A DNA stretch of 64,000 nucleotides. It comes from Pseudosulfitobacter sp. DSM 107133. GTDB taxonomy: Bacteria; Pseudomonadota; Alphaproteobacteria; Rhodobacterales; Rhodobacteraceae. The DNA lies in contig NZ_CP085160.1 in assembly GCF_022788695.1 (NCBI RefSeq), forward strand, positions 62,001 through 126,000, given 5' to 3'. The notes beneath the pieces are model-generated. The model saw nothing but the letters and a program-made list of their open reading frames with translations. It ran no database searches and was not told the origin of the DNA. Shown here one piece after another: positions 7,310-15,197 of this stretch. Numbering within the stretch: the first letter of the stretch is position 1; each line of letters opens with the position of its first letter. A program made the translations under genes and the position numbers.

Positions 7310-9690
7310 GTCACTCTCCAGAAATCTTGTCGTTCGCGGTAATCGGGGCCAACAAGTGCCTCGCCCTTCTCCATTCCGCCGAGGATGGTCACGAGGGGGC
7401 CGAGCGCGCTCAGGTCGGCATCGATGACCACTGCGCCGCGGTCATCGCGCACAAGCGCCAGCCGCGAGGCGGAACCGACGCTCAGAAGCACGTCGAGTTC
7501 TTTCTCACTTAGGCCCAGCATGGCGTAATCCGCAGCCGAAGCGCGGATATTGGGCAGAAGCACCTGGGTCGGCACCGCCTCGACGATGGTCTTGCCGGTC
7601 CGGGTGCGCTCAAGCTGGCTGGCATATTGAGTCATCATCACGACGACGGCGTTCTGCTTGCGCGCAGTCACCAGCCAGTTCGAGAGCCGCTCCGCGAAAT
7701 ACGCATTGTCGAGCGCCTTCCAAGCCTCGTCGATCACGATGATCGTGGGCTTCCGATCCTCGATCACCCGCTCAACCCGGCGGAACAGGTAGGAGAGGAC
7801 CGCCATGCGTTCCCGTTCGCTCTCGGAATCGAGAATGCCGGTCAGATCAAATCCCGCCACGTCGCCGTCTATGCTAAACGTATCCGCGGCATTGGCGCCA
7901 AAGATCCAGCCGTAACGCCCTTCGGATGTCCATTCCTGCATTCGCTCAAAGAGGTCGCCCTCATCATCGGTCGAAACCAAAAGCGATGCAAAATCCGACC
8001 AGTTCCGCAGGCCTGCGTTCCCTGCACTCGCGTTCTGGCGCACGACTTCTTGCAGCCGGTTGGTCTGCACCGGGGTCAGCGGCCGGTCACGGCGCTCGAG
8101 AAGGCTTGCAAGCCAATCCGCAAGCCAAGCCTGACCACGCGCGTCGATCTCGGTCTGCAGTGGATTGAGTCCGGTGGGGCGTCCCGCCCGTACGGTCGAA
8201 TAGCTGCCCCCGAGCGCGCGGACAGCCATTTCCATGCCGGCGCGATAGTCGAAGACGAAAAGCCGCGCGCCGGCCCGCCGGGCCATGGTCATCAGGAACG
8301 CCGCCAACACGGATTTGCCCGAGCCGGGGCGGCCCAGGATCAGGGTGTGCCCACCTGTGGGCTCGCGGTCCGGTGCGCCCTGTTCGTGGAAGTTGAAGCG
8401 GAACCCGCTGCGCTCGGGCGTCGGGAACAGCGTGATCGGCACACCCCATGGAACATCCCGGCCGGTCTTGCCAAGCGGTGTGCGGTGGAAGGTGGCGAGA
8501 TCGGCGAAGTTGTGGTTCGTGATCGCGGCCTTGCGGCTGCGCGCCCCGGTATTGCCCGGGTGCTGCGCCATGAAATGCGCCCGAGCCCCGAAGGCTTCCG
8601 AGATCAGGTTGATGCCGGAGGTCGCGGAGATGTTGCGGATTTCGGCAGCGATGTCGTCGAGCGCGGCCTGGGATCGCGCATAGACCGCCACCGTCATGTG
8701 ATGCTCGCCGAAGATCAGGCGCTTGGACTCCAGATCGTCCTGCGCGAGTTCCAGTTCCTGGGCGAGGCTGACGGCCCCGTCATTGGCCGCCTGCATGAGG
8801 CGCAACTGCCGCTTGATCCGGCCCGCCATCATGTTGGCATTGATCGGCACGAAGGAATGCGTAACCACCATGTCGACGGGCAGGTTCAACTCGTCGAGCA
8901 TCAGGCTGTCTGTCTTGGCGGGGTAGTTCTTCACCGCAAAGATCGCGCCGAGCTTGTCGCCCACGGCGCCGTCGGAAAGCGCGATGGTCGTGCCGCGGAA
9001 GGTGACGCGGGTATTGGCCACGTCCTCGGCGATCACCCCAAGGCGCGAGCGCGGGAAGAGCGGATGTTCTTCGCCGGTATTAAGTGAGCCAAGGAAGCCC
9101 AGAAGCTCGCCGGTGCTTGCCGCGAGCAGACGGGGCTTCAGCTCATCGAAGGACGACAGCAAAAACCCCACGACCTCATCGAGTTTGCGCAAACGGCGGG
9201 TGGTGTCCGCTGTATGTCGCTTACGCGACGCCCCCAGACCGAAGGGAAGACGGCTGCCTGCCTCCGGGCGCTTCAGCACGGTCAGCGTCAGCGTCTTGTC
9301 GCGCAGGCCAGATTGACCCAGATGCGCGAGCCAGCGCTGATCGACGGCGGCAGCAAACCCCTTGTCCGGGATGGGCGGCAGGGTCACATCGACCGCTTTC
9401 GAGACCTTGTGCAAGTAGAAGGAAAACTCCGTCCCCACCTGTGCTACGATCCCCGCCAGAAGCCCGCCGATCCGGTCAAGATAGGCGTCCTCGCTAGTTG
9501 TGCTGTTCACGCCCTCGAGCCGAATGCATTGCATCAGCTCGTTGCCGCGCGTGCGGATCGTGCGGTCGGTGACAAGACTCACATAGGGCAGCATCGTCGA
9601 TAACCGCTTCTCGCCCTTGACCCATGTGGGCAGCGCCGTTAGCGGATCCAGCGCGTCTGCATCCTGGCCTGCAATTCCATCACGGGGCAT
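7306..9690 (-). CDS. virB4: VirB4 type IV secretion ATPase
   Basis: Large inner-membrane-associated ATPase needed for pilus biogenesis and substrate transfer. The 794-residue protein has the VirB4/CagE N-terminal domain (about 25-400) and a C-terminal RecA-like ATPase domain. Walker A GRPGSGKS lies at about 453-460, Walker B in KPTIIVIDEAWKALD near 640, and a Gln-containing motif in VMMTQYASQL. Length and order are standard. Its start overlaps virB3 by 11 bases and its stop overlaps the lipoprotein start by four. Confidence 0.95.
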   Translation of the reverse strand: MPRDGIAGQDADALDPLTALPTWVKGEKRLSTMLPYVSLVTDRTIRTRGNELMQCIRLEGVNSTTSEDAYLDRIGGLLAGIVAQVGTEFSFYLHKVSKAVDVTLPPIPDKGFAAAVDQRWLAHLGQSGLRDKTLTLTVLKRPEAGSRLPFGLGASRKRHTADTTRRLRKLDEVVGFLLSSFDELKPRLLAASTGELLGFLGSLNTGEEHPLFPRSRLGVIAEDVANTRVTFRGTTIALSDGAVGDKLGAIFAVKNYPAKTDSLMLDELNLPVDMVVTHSFVPINANMMAGRIKRQLRLMQAANDGAVSLAQELELAQDDLESKRLIFGEHHMTVAVYARSQAALDDIAAEIRNISATSGINLISEAFGARAHFMAQHPGNTGARSRKAAITNHNFADLATFHRTPLGKTGRDVPWGVPITLFPTPERSGFRFNFHEQGAPDREPTGGHTLILGRPGSGKSVLAAFLMTMARRAGARLFVFDYRAGMEMAVRALGGSYSTVRAGRPTGLNPLQTEIDARGQAWLADWLASLLERRDRPLTPVQTNRLQEVVRQNASAGNAGLRNWSDFASLLVSTDDEGDLFERMQEWTSEGRYGWIFGANAADTFSIDGDVAGFDLTGILDSESERERMAVLSYLFRRVERVIEDRKPTIIVIDEAWKALDNAYFAERLSNWLVTARKQNAVVVMMTQYASQLERTRTGKTIVEAVPTQVLLPNIRASAADYAMLGLSEKELDVLLSVGSASRLALVRDDRGAVVIDADLSALGPLVTILGGMEKGEALVGPDYRERQDFWRVT

Positions 9691-9958
9691 AGCTGTCGCC
9701 TCCGTGGAGCTTACGGTTCTTTGTCGGCGGAGTTTCCTGCAACGTGGTCACCAGAACATCGAGGAAGTTCGGATCCCAGTCCGCGGCTTTCCAGAGCGCA
9801 GGCCAGGCCAGCCCCGCGAAGACGGCCACCACCCCGCTCTGCACCCAGAGGAACAGAAGCGCTGAGCCGAAGAGCCAGACCATGGCGTACATGATCGGCA
9901 AGCCCATTAGCTTGGGTGGCCTGAGAAGGCCGATGAATACGCGGGACTGGTCAGACAT
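9680..9958 (-). CDS. virB3: VirB3 type IV secretion inner-membrane protein
   Basis: A 92-residue membrane protein with the family N-terminus (VFIGLLRPPKLMGLPIMYAM) and two hydrophobic segments at about 20-40 and 43-58. VirB3 works next to VirB4 in pilus assembly, and here it directly precedes and overlaps virB4. It lies nine bases after virB2. Confidence 0.92.
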   Translation of the reverse strand: MSDQSRVFIGLLRPPKLMGLPIMYAMVWLFGSALLFLWVQSGVVAVFAGLAWPALWKAADWDPNFLDVLVTTLQETPPTKNRKLHGGDSYAP

Positions 9959-9967
9959 GGGCCCGGC

Positions 9968-10282
9968 TCAAGTCGTCCAGATGGCGGCAACGATGGTGGG
10001 CGCTGCGGCGATACCGGCGATTGCAACCACCACCCAGAGCGCTTGGCGGAAATCGAGTATGCCAAAGAGCCAGGAGAGGAACACGCCGATGAGCGCCAGC
10101 GTGCCGATCACGATGCCCAAGGGACCGGTGATCGCATCGACGATGCCCTGCAGCAGCGTCTGCACAGGCGAGAGGTCGATGCTTTGGGCAAGTGCGGGGC
10201 CCGCTAGTACGATCAGGGCCATCGCGCCGAGCGCGACAAGGGCCCGCGTGCGGAGCACGCTTTGAAGGTTCTTGGACGTCAT
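9968..10282 (-). CDS. virB2: VirB2 major pilin
   Basis: Pilin of the type IV secretion pilus. The 104-residue precursor has a long signal region ending LAGPALAQ (about residue 33) and a mature part with two hydrophobic helices (GPLGIVIGTLALIGVFLSWL and ALWVVVAIAGIAAAPTIVAA) joined by a short polar turn, the standard VirB2/TrbC layout. The start overlaps the stop of the lytic transglycosylase gene as ATGA. Confidence 0.93.
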   Translation of the reverse strand: MTSKNLQSVLRTRALVALGAMALIVLAGPALAQSIDLSPVQTLLQGIVDAITGPLGIVIGTLALIGVFLSWLFGILDFRQALWVVVAIAGIAAAPTIVAAIWTT

Positions 10283-11004
10283 GAAAGATCTCCTCTGAGC
10301 CGATGAAACACGGCCGTCACACGGGCCACATGGCCTTGGGTTTCGCGAAAAGGGGGGATGCCGCCGTGGAGCGTGACCGCCTCGGGGCCGGCGTTATAGG
10401 CAGCAAGGGCCAATGATCCGTCGCCGAACTGGTCGAGCATCATCAAAAGGTAGCGCGCCGAGCCGTCGAGATTCTGCGCGATGTTGTGGGGATCGACGCC
10501 AAGATCGCTTGCGGTGCCTGGCATGAGCTGTCCGAGGCCGATGGCCCCAACAGGGCTTCGCGCTGCGGGGTTGTAGGCGCTCTCGACTTCAATATTGGCG
10601 CGATAGAACAGCGCCCAATCGGTGACTGACAGTCCTGCGCGACGCAGAGCGTCATGGCCTGCATATCGCAGGGCGGTGACCTCAATGGCTTGCAGGATAT
10701 CAGGGGAGGCGCGAACGGCGCGCGGCGCCGGGATCGCAACCTCAGTGACTGCTTCGGGGCCACGTGGTTCTGCGAAGAGAAAAAGACGATCAGTCGCCTC
10801 TTGGGTCTCGGAGAACGAGCGAGGGGTGCTCGCGTTATCAGAGACGGAATTCAGTCGGCCATCCGGACCAACCGAGAAGATGAAGCCGTCTGCCAGAGCC
10901 AAGGGCGCTGAACATACGCCTGTACCCAAAGCAACGACGAGCGCAAATGCGCGTTTAGCTGTCCTTGACCGGGGCCGCTCCGTTTTGCGGCCCTGATGTA
11001 TGAC
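10279..11004 (-). CDS. virB1: VirB1-like lytic transglycosylase (start uncertain)
   Basis: Periplasmic murein hydrolase that opens the wall for the secretion channel. The SLT domain is clear: NIEVESAYNPAARSPVGAIG contains the catalytic Glu, then GLGQLMPGTASDLGV and LALAAYNAGPEAV. A signal-peptide-like stretch AFALVVALGTGVCSAPLALA lies about 20 residues into the span given here. No ATG, GTG or TTG fits just ahead of it: the nearest upstream ATG is at 11163, deep inside the preceding gene, and a TTG at about 10929 would cut away the signal peptide. The 5' limit given is approximate; a non-standard start or a sequence error is possible. Confidence 0.8.
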   Translation of the reverse strand, partial: VIHQGRKTERPRSRTAKRAFALVVALGTGVCSAPLALADGFIFSVGPDGRLNSVSDNASTPRSFSETQEATDRLFLFAEPRGPEAVTEVAIPAPRAVRASPDILQAIEVTALRYAGHDALRRAGLSVTDWALFYRANIEVESAYNPAARSPVGAIGLGQLMPGTASDLGVDPHNIAQNLDGSARYLLMMLDQFGDGSLALAAYNAGPEAVTLHGGIPPFRETQGHVARVTAVFHRLRGDLS

Positions 11005-11314
11005 CGGGAGCGGCGTGACGCTCGCGACCGCCTTCGTGGAGCGGAATGCTGACTGTCGTGCAGCCCATGTCGGCCAGGAAGCTGACAAGGCCAACGATAG
11101 TTTTGAAGTCGCGCAGCTTGAGAACGCTTCGGCTGGTGACGAGCATCTTGTCGTCACGCCCATCAGACGCGACGGCGCGGATGACCCACGTACCGTACCA
11201 GCTGTTATGGCGCTTCTCGGCATCTTCCTTGCAGACCACCTCGATGAGGTAGCCCTCGGTGAGCAAGCCGCGCAGTCCGTCTTCTGTAACCACATTGGGG
11301 GCTTCTTCTATCAT
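10955..11314 (-). CDS. Conserved plasmid protein at head of virB operon, unknown function
   Basis: A 119-residue soluble protein with no signal peptide or membrane segment. It has a compact alpha/beta-looking core (GTWVIRAVASDG, KMLVTSRSVLKLRDFKTIVGLVSFLADMG, TTVSIPLHEGG) and a polar tail. Proteins of this kind often stand first in alphaproteobacterial virB operons, but I know no function. The ATG at 11314 is the first after the predicted promoter at 11382-11411. Its stop lies within the coding region of the lytic transglycosylase gene. Confidence 0.75.
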   Translation of the reverse strand: MIEEAPNVVTEDGLRGLLTEGYLIEVVCKEDAEKRHNSWYGTWVIRAVASDGRDDKMLVTSRSVLKLRDFKTIVGLVSFLADMGCTTVSIPLHEGGRERHAAPGHTSGPQNGAAPVKDS

Positions 11315-11381
11315 GGCTTTCCCACGGGTCCTTTCTCTGCCTGAGGTGCAGCATCGATCCCGTAGAGTTAAAACACCACGG

Positions 11382-11411
11382 GCGATACAAGACAACATTA
11401 ATGATAGCAAG
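11382..11411 (-). promoter_or_regulatory. Putative promoter/operator of the virB operon, copy 1 of a twin box
   Basis: On the minus strand: TTGCTA, a 17-base spacer, then TATCGC, giving a transcription start near 11375 and a leader of about 60 bases before the ATG at 11314. The first 20 bases CTTGCTATCATTAATGTTGT are identical to those at 12355-12374, which face the other way. The spacer contains the 8-bp palindrome CATTAATG. This looks like a promoter with an embedded regulator site shared by two transcription units. Confidence 0.6.
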
Positions 11412-11425
11412 AAAATTAAATCGAC

Positions 11426-11454
11426 TTGACGAACATCGTCTTGCTCCAATAACA
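11426..11454 (+). promoter_or_regulatory. Candidate promoter for the small secreted protein at 11510
   Basis: TTGACG at 11426-11431, 17 bases, then ATAACA at 11449-11454. The spacer overlaps an imperfect dyad GACGA-ACA-TCGTC. This reads away from the adjacent virB promoter, about 15 bases beyond it. Confidence 0.4.
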
Positions 11455-11509
11455 GTGATAGCTGACAACATCGTGATCTTAAAGGCGGCAAAGGAGTTTT
11501 GCCCTGCAC

Positions 11510-11785
11510 ATGACTTGTGCGCGCCACATCCCCTTTCTGCTGTTGATCACTGCTTTCGCAGCAGCTGGTCCGGCGCATGGCTGCGCCCCGCCCGAGCGAC
11601 CGTTCCTACCCCAGACCCAAGACGACATGCGGACCTACGCTGATCTGATCCGGGAGGACTTCGATGCCTACATCGCGGATGTTCAGGATTATTTCCGTTG
11701 CGTCGATGAAGAGCGCGCGAGGACCTTCGCGGAGGCTCGTGAAGTCAGTGAGGATTATGGCAGGTTCTTGAATGCGGTTGAGTGA
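11510..11785 (+). CDS. Small secreted protein, unknown function
   Basis: A 91-residue protein with a signal peptide (FLLLITAFAAAGPAHG) and an acidic, helical mature part (for example DAYIADVQDYFRCVDEERA). Mature cysteines are at CAPPE near the N-terminus and YFRC. An AAGGAG motif lies 12-17 bases ahead of the ATG, a little far. It is transcribed away from the virB operon. I do not recognise the family; its position suggests a conjugation-linked exported protein. Confidence 0.65.
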   Translation: MTCARHIPFLLLITAFAAAGPAHGCAPPERPFLPQTQDDMRTYADLIREDFDAYIADVQDYFRCVDEERARTFAEAREVSEDYGRFLNAVE

Positions 11786-11905
11786 TTAACGTGGGGGAAA
11801 AGCGATCAGTGAATTTGTTTGCCTCAGTCTTATTTCCACCGCGAACGTTCTCCGGAAAGCATCCTACCGTGAATGGACGTTCTTCATCTCGTTTCGACGA
11901 CAGAA

Positions 11906-12055
11906 CTATGGCCGGTAAGTCACCCGCGCGCCCTCATCGAGGATAACGAAACGATCTTGATGCGCTGCATCATACGGGTTCGGCAGCAGCATGAACTTGG
12001 GTTCGAATGTAAGGGCGTGATCCACCTCAAGCACAAAGTATTCCTCGCGCTCCCG
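11906..12055 (-). pseudogene. C-terminal coding remnant of an unidentified gene
   Basis: The minus-strand frame between an upstream TGA (12056-12058) and TAG at 11906-11908 encodes about 49 residues that read like a normal protein end (YFVLEVDHALTFEPKFM, then LPNPYDAAHQDRFVIL, then DEGARVTYRP). Codon choice matches the neighbouring genes. No start codon with a ribosome site is present, and the upstream frame is closed. I take it as the tail of a deleted or frameshifted gene; the family is not recognised. Confidence 0.35.
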
Positions 12056-12234
12056 TCAATGTTCTCCGCAATCAGTTGCTACATGGCGGCTCGACTTGGA
12101 ACGGCGGCGTCAACCGAGCCCAGGTGCGTGTTGGCGCGGCGATTCTTGCGTTCCTGACGCCCGTCTTCGTGGGTCTGACGATGCACAACCCCAGGCAGGA
12201 TTGGGGGCGACTATTCTATCCGGTGGTATCGTAA
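12013..12234 (+). pseudogene. Remnant of a HEPN-domain protein (C-terminal part)
   Basis: An open stretch of about 73 codons ending at TAA 12232-12234, without a credible start. It reads VNVLRNQLLHGGSTWNGG, VNRAQVRVGAAILAFL, NPRQDWGRLFYPVV. The RNQLLHG segment is an Rx4H HEPN motif, and the order of these segments resembles, from memory, the C-terminus of a widespread family of HEPN-domain proteins of about 230 residues. The preceding 250 bases do not continue the frame, so most of the gene is missing. HEPN proteins are often RNases in defence or toxin systems. Confidence 0.5.
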
Positions 12235-12354
12235 GCCAGAGTCGTCGGAAGTTTCCAAAGGCCGTCGTGTTGAGACATGCCCGTGAGCATACATGCTGAA
12301 GACCCAAAACGCGTATGCGCGCGGTCCTTTTAGATGGTGCGGCAATCAAATCTC

Positions 12355-12384
12355 CTTGCTATCATTAATGTTGTTTCGTATCGC
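12355..12384 (+). promoter_or_regulatory. Putative promoter/operator, copy 2 of the twin box
   Basis: TTGCTA, 17 bases, TATCGC on the plus strand, with a predicted start near 12391 and the ATG of the next gene at 12412. It matches the virB box at 11382-11411 in 28 of 30 positions or nearly so; the first 20 bases and the last 7 are identical. This gene and the virB operon are probably switched on together. Confidence 0.6.
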
Positions 12385-12411
12385 TACACCATTACAGATG
12401 GAGTCGGCATC

Positions 12412-13068
12412 ATGAAGCACATGGTCCATAGCGTGGCAGCCGCCGCAGCAATTAGCATATCCTCTCTTATGGGCTCGGCCGCCCCGGCCCAAGCCTATCA
12501 GGTCGACTGCGCGATCCTCTTGTGCCTTGCCGGGGGATGGCCCGCCTCTGCGCCCTGCGCACACGCGCGGGCAGTTTTCATTCGCCGGATCACCCCCTGG
12601 CCGATCGAGCCGCCGTTGCAGATATGGCGTTGCCCAATAGGAGCGTCATTCAACGAGCACGCGCCGCTGTCACCGATGGAGCGGCTCTATGACATAACGT
12701 TCCGCAATCCGCCCTTGATCCATTCGGAAGCTGCATCCGATCCCCTGGTTCTGGTCCAGGCCGATGATCAAGCGGATATCGACATCTCGGACGACGCTTT
12801 CGACTTTGTGCGGAACATCCGCGTCTATCATATCCAGTACCGTCAAAACGAAAACCGCGATGGCGACTGCAATCGAAGCGACTCGACGCGCTTGGGGTCA
12901 TACGGCCTTCAAGGTGACTATCGCTGGACAAGGTCCAACGTGGCTCAGGTGCCGACCGCGTCTCAGCTAACCATCCCGAACGGATGCAGAAGCTACTTCT
13001 ACCGATCTGTCTTCGTGGACTGGCGTGATCACGCCGGAAACTACGGCTCCGAAGAAGTCCGCTACTGA
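12412..13068 (+). CDS. Conserved exported protein linked to conjugation, unknown function
   Basis: A 218-residue protein with a signal peptide ending near SAAPAQA (about residue 28). The mature N-terminus VDCAILLCLAGGWPASAPC, followed by RAVFIRRITPWPIEPPLQI and WRC, is a signature I recall from plasmid-borne proteins of Rhodobacteraceae and Sphingomonadales; their role is not known. Six or more cysteines suggest disulfides. GGAG lies 8 bases before the ATG. The frame is open further upstream through the promoter, but that part is untranslated. Shared promoter sequence with the virB operon supports a role in transfer. Confidence 0.75.
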   Translation: MKHMVHSVAAAAAISISSLMGSAAPAQAYQVDCAILLCLAGGWPASAPCAHARAVFIRRITPWPIEPPLQIWRCPIGASFNEHAPLSPMERLYDITFRNPPLIHSEAASDPLVLVQADDQADIDISDDAFDFVRNIRVYHIQYRQNENRDGDCNRSDSTRLGSYGLQGDYRWTRSNVAQVPTASQLTIPNGCRSYFYRSVFVDWRDHAGNYGSEEVRY

Positions 13069-13174
13069 CCAACCAAGCGCCAGGCTTCCTGAGCGCTCCT
13101 CGCAACCCCCTGCACCGGAAGCCGTGCAATCAACCCAAAAAAGGAAACGACGCCAGACCGTGAAGCCTGACGCC

Positions 13175-13211
13175 GCGCTAGAAAAATCCGTGAACAAGAA
13201 TTTTCTAGCGC
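13175..13211. repeat. Perfect 11-bp inverted repeat
   Basis: GCGCTAGAAAA (13175-13185) and TTTTCTAGCGC (13201-13211) flank a 15-base loop. It lies in the 237-base gap between two plus-strand genes. It could end the upstream transcript as a hairpin or serve as a binding site for the helix-turn-helix protein encoded next. Confidence 0.6.
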
Positions 13212-13230
13212 ACTGTCCAAAAACCCGCAA

Positions 13231-13251
13231 CCAGCAAAGTTGTTTTGCTGG
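13231..13251. repeat. Short hairpin ahead of the 13306 gene
   Basis: CCAGCAAA and TTTGCTGG are complementary around a short loop, 55 bases upstream of the start codon at 13306. It may be an operator or a leader hairpin. Its position after the larger inverted repeat makes a terminator less likely. Confidence 0.45.
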
Positions 13252-13305
13252 CAAGAATGTTGTTGTCTCACGACATGGCGTCGGTTCTCTCAGGAGGCCC
13301 CGACC

Positions 13306-14148
13306 ATGGAACCCACAACCGGCTTGATACTACGACGTATTATGCAAACTGATCTTTCCGTATCCGCTCACAAGCTTGCCACTCTCATCCTGGACGGCAT
13401 CGCCTGGAAGGAGGGCTACAACGGGTTGTCGCGCGGTACAGCCGCCTTCACCCTCTCAGTCTTGGCAAGCAAGATGGGCATCTCGCGCCAGTATCTGACG
13501 GTCCTTCTGAGCGAACTCGAAGCGTCGGACTTGGAGCTGGTGCGCCAGAAATCAAACGGCAAATTTGCCCCCTGGCTCTTCCGGTTTTCGGCCTTTGATG
13601 CAGAGGAGGATGCCCATGATCTCGTGTCAGGTGAAGGTGACACATCACTATCTAGAGATAATAATAACAAAACTATATTCTCAGGTCTGATTGAAATCAC
13701 CGCGAACTCGAACGTTTTTCAGACCTGTTGGGCAAACTTGATCAAGGCAGCGAAGACCGCCCTACCCTGCTGGAACGTCGACACGCAAGTCATCTGGGAT
13801 CGCTTCCTCGCGTTCAACCGGGCGCGAGGCAATGGCAAGGTTCCTGCAGGTTTCTTGCTTGGTTTCATGCGTCGGTGGCGCACTGCACCGGGAACACCGC
13901 CTCGCTCGGAACCTACTCCGGCGCCGAAGCGGGGGGTTGATCCAAAAGAGCGTGAATTGCTCGATCAGATCCAAGCTGCGCCAAGTACAAACCGTCAGTT
14001 TCACGCATCGGACCTGTGTCGCTTGATCGGGCATGCTGGCTACGAGGCCAGGGTCATCGACGTGATCCGGCAGTTCGGATGCCAGAGGTTCTCTGCGATC
14101 TTGGCTGTGCATGGCAGGGCTGTGCTGGCGGGGGAGATTTCGCGATGA
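13306..14148 (+). CDS. Helix-turn-helix plasmid protein (regulator or replication type)
   Basis: A 280-residue soluble protein. The N-terminal 100 residues look like a winged-helix domain: LATLILDGIAWKEGYN, then LSVLASKMGISRQYLTVLLSELEASDLE resembles a helix-turn-helix with recognition helix. The middle is low-complexity and polar with a run of Asn, followed by a second helical block (about 130-190) and a C-terminal domain (HASDLCRLIGHAGYEARVIDVI). AGGAGG lies 7 bases before the ATG at 13306. The inverted repeats upstream could be its targets. It could be a regulator or an initiator-like protein; I cannot decide. Confidence 0.65.
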   Translation: MEPTTGLILRRIMQTDLSVSAHKLATLILDGIAWKEGYNGLSRGTAAFTLSVLASKMGISRQYLTVLLSELEASDLELVRQKSNGKFAPWLFRFSAFDAEEDAHDLVSGEGDTSLSRDNNNKTIFSGLIEITANSNVFQTCWANLIKAAKTALPCWNVDTQVIWDRFLAFNRARGNGKVPAGFLLGFMRRWRTAPGTPPRSEPTPAPKRGVDPKERELLDQIQAAPSTNRQFHASDLCRLIGHAGYEARVIDVIRQFGCQRFSAILAVHGRAVLAGEISR

Positions 14149-14448
14149 ACGAGCTTTGAATGTGCCTGGCTTGGATATGTGTAAACGCATACGGTTTTAA
14201 TATGTAAAATATAACCTTTGGCTGAGTCCGGCAGAATTTCCGTTCGGTAGCATCCGACAATCCTTATCCCGTGGAGTTGAAAACCCGTGAAATGCAAAAA
14301 AAGATGTCAGTATCTTTGCGTCGATTTATGCTCAGAACCGAGATCAAGAAGAATTACCTCTTGAAGCTCCAGTTGCCAGAGGTCCTAGATTTCACAACAT
14401 GCCGAACTAGGCTCAACCCTGGTTTTTGCAATCAGTTGGAGACGCGCA
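14149..14448. other. Intergenic region, AT-rich, no gene seen
   Basis: About 300 bases between two plus-strand genes. The stretch 14180-14220 is notably AT-rich (AATATGTAAAATATAACC) compared with its surroundings and could hold a promoter for the L,D-transpeptidase at 14449. No convincing coding frame, inverted repeat or iteron array was found. Confidence 0.5.
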
Positions 14449-15114
14449 ATGCTAACTAGACGACATTTCTTAATAACCACTACCACCCTTTTTTCAGCTC
14501 CAATGGCTGCGACAGTTTTTGCGGACACTTGGCCGACAGACGCACAAATGGCGGCTTGGGACGCCCAGGTGACACCACCGAACTTTGATCTTGAGACATC
14601 GAACCCTTGGGGCTTGCACCCTCGTTTTCTGCCCCAGCGAGTTGTGGCGAAAGACGGGCTTGTGCCCGGCGACATACACGTGGATGCTGTCGCTCGTTAT
14701 TTATATCATATTGAGCAAGGCGGTACAGCGATGCGTTACGGCGTGGCGATCGCGCGAGGCACCCTGTACGAACCAGGTACATACACGATCAAGCGCAAAG
14801 TCAGATGGCCGCATTGGCAGCCGACGCAGAACATGATCGACCGCGACCCAGAACTCTACGCTGATATCGCCGATGGTATGGAGCCCGGACCTAAGAATGC
14901 GCTTGGGTCGCGAGCTCTCTATCTCTTTCTCGGCGACCGGGATACTTATCTCCGCATTCACGGTACGCCACAGCCGAGAAGCATCGGCGGTCGTGCGAGT
15001 TCCGGCTGCGTCAGAATGGTCATGGCGCACATAAACGTTCTTTATCCCAACGTCGATATTAGTTCGACGGCTTTCCTCTACTCGGCCGAGGACAGTGTCA
15101 CTGCGGGAAGCTGA
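14449..15114 (+). CDS. YkuD-family L,D-transpeptidase (1 of 3)
   Basis: Periplasmic enzyme likely to form 3-3 crosslinks in peptidoglycan or attach lipoproteins to it. The 221-residue protein starts MLTRRHFLITTTT, a twin-Arg-like exported N-terminus. The YkuD catalytic motif is HGTPQPRSIGGRASSGCVRM, holding the active-site His and Cys near residues 167-184. GGAG lies 8 bases before the ATG. The codon use is slightly more AT-rich than that of the virB genes. Confidence 0.9.
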   Translation: MLTRRHFLITTTTLFSAPMAATVFADTWPTDAQMAAWDAQVTPPNFDLETSNPWGLHPRFLPQRVVAKDGLVPGDIHVDAVARYLYHIEQGGTAMRYGVAIARGTLYEPGTYTIKRKVRWPHWQPTQNMIDRDPELYADIADGMEPGPKNALGSRALYLFLGDRDTYLRIHGTPQPRSIGGRASSGCVRMVMAHINVLYPNVDISSTAFLYSAEDSVTAGS

Positions 15115-15197
15115 GGCCGTGTACCAAAGCACCATCGGTCAGGGAAAGTGACGGGAGTTTATCCTAGCCGGGGATCACTTCGGATTACTGAACCCCG

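Noticed and set aside
7627..9087. 486-codon open frame antisense to virB4
   Set aside because: Mirror of the VirB4 coding pattern with His/Arg-rich composition and no ribosome site.
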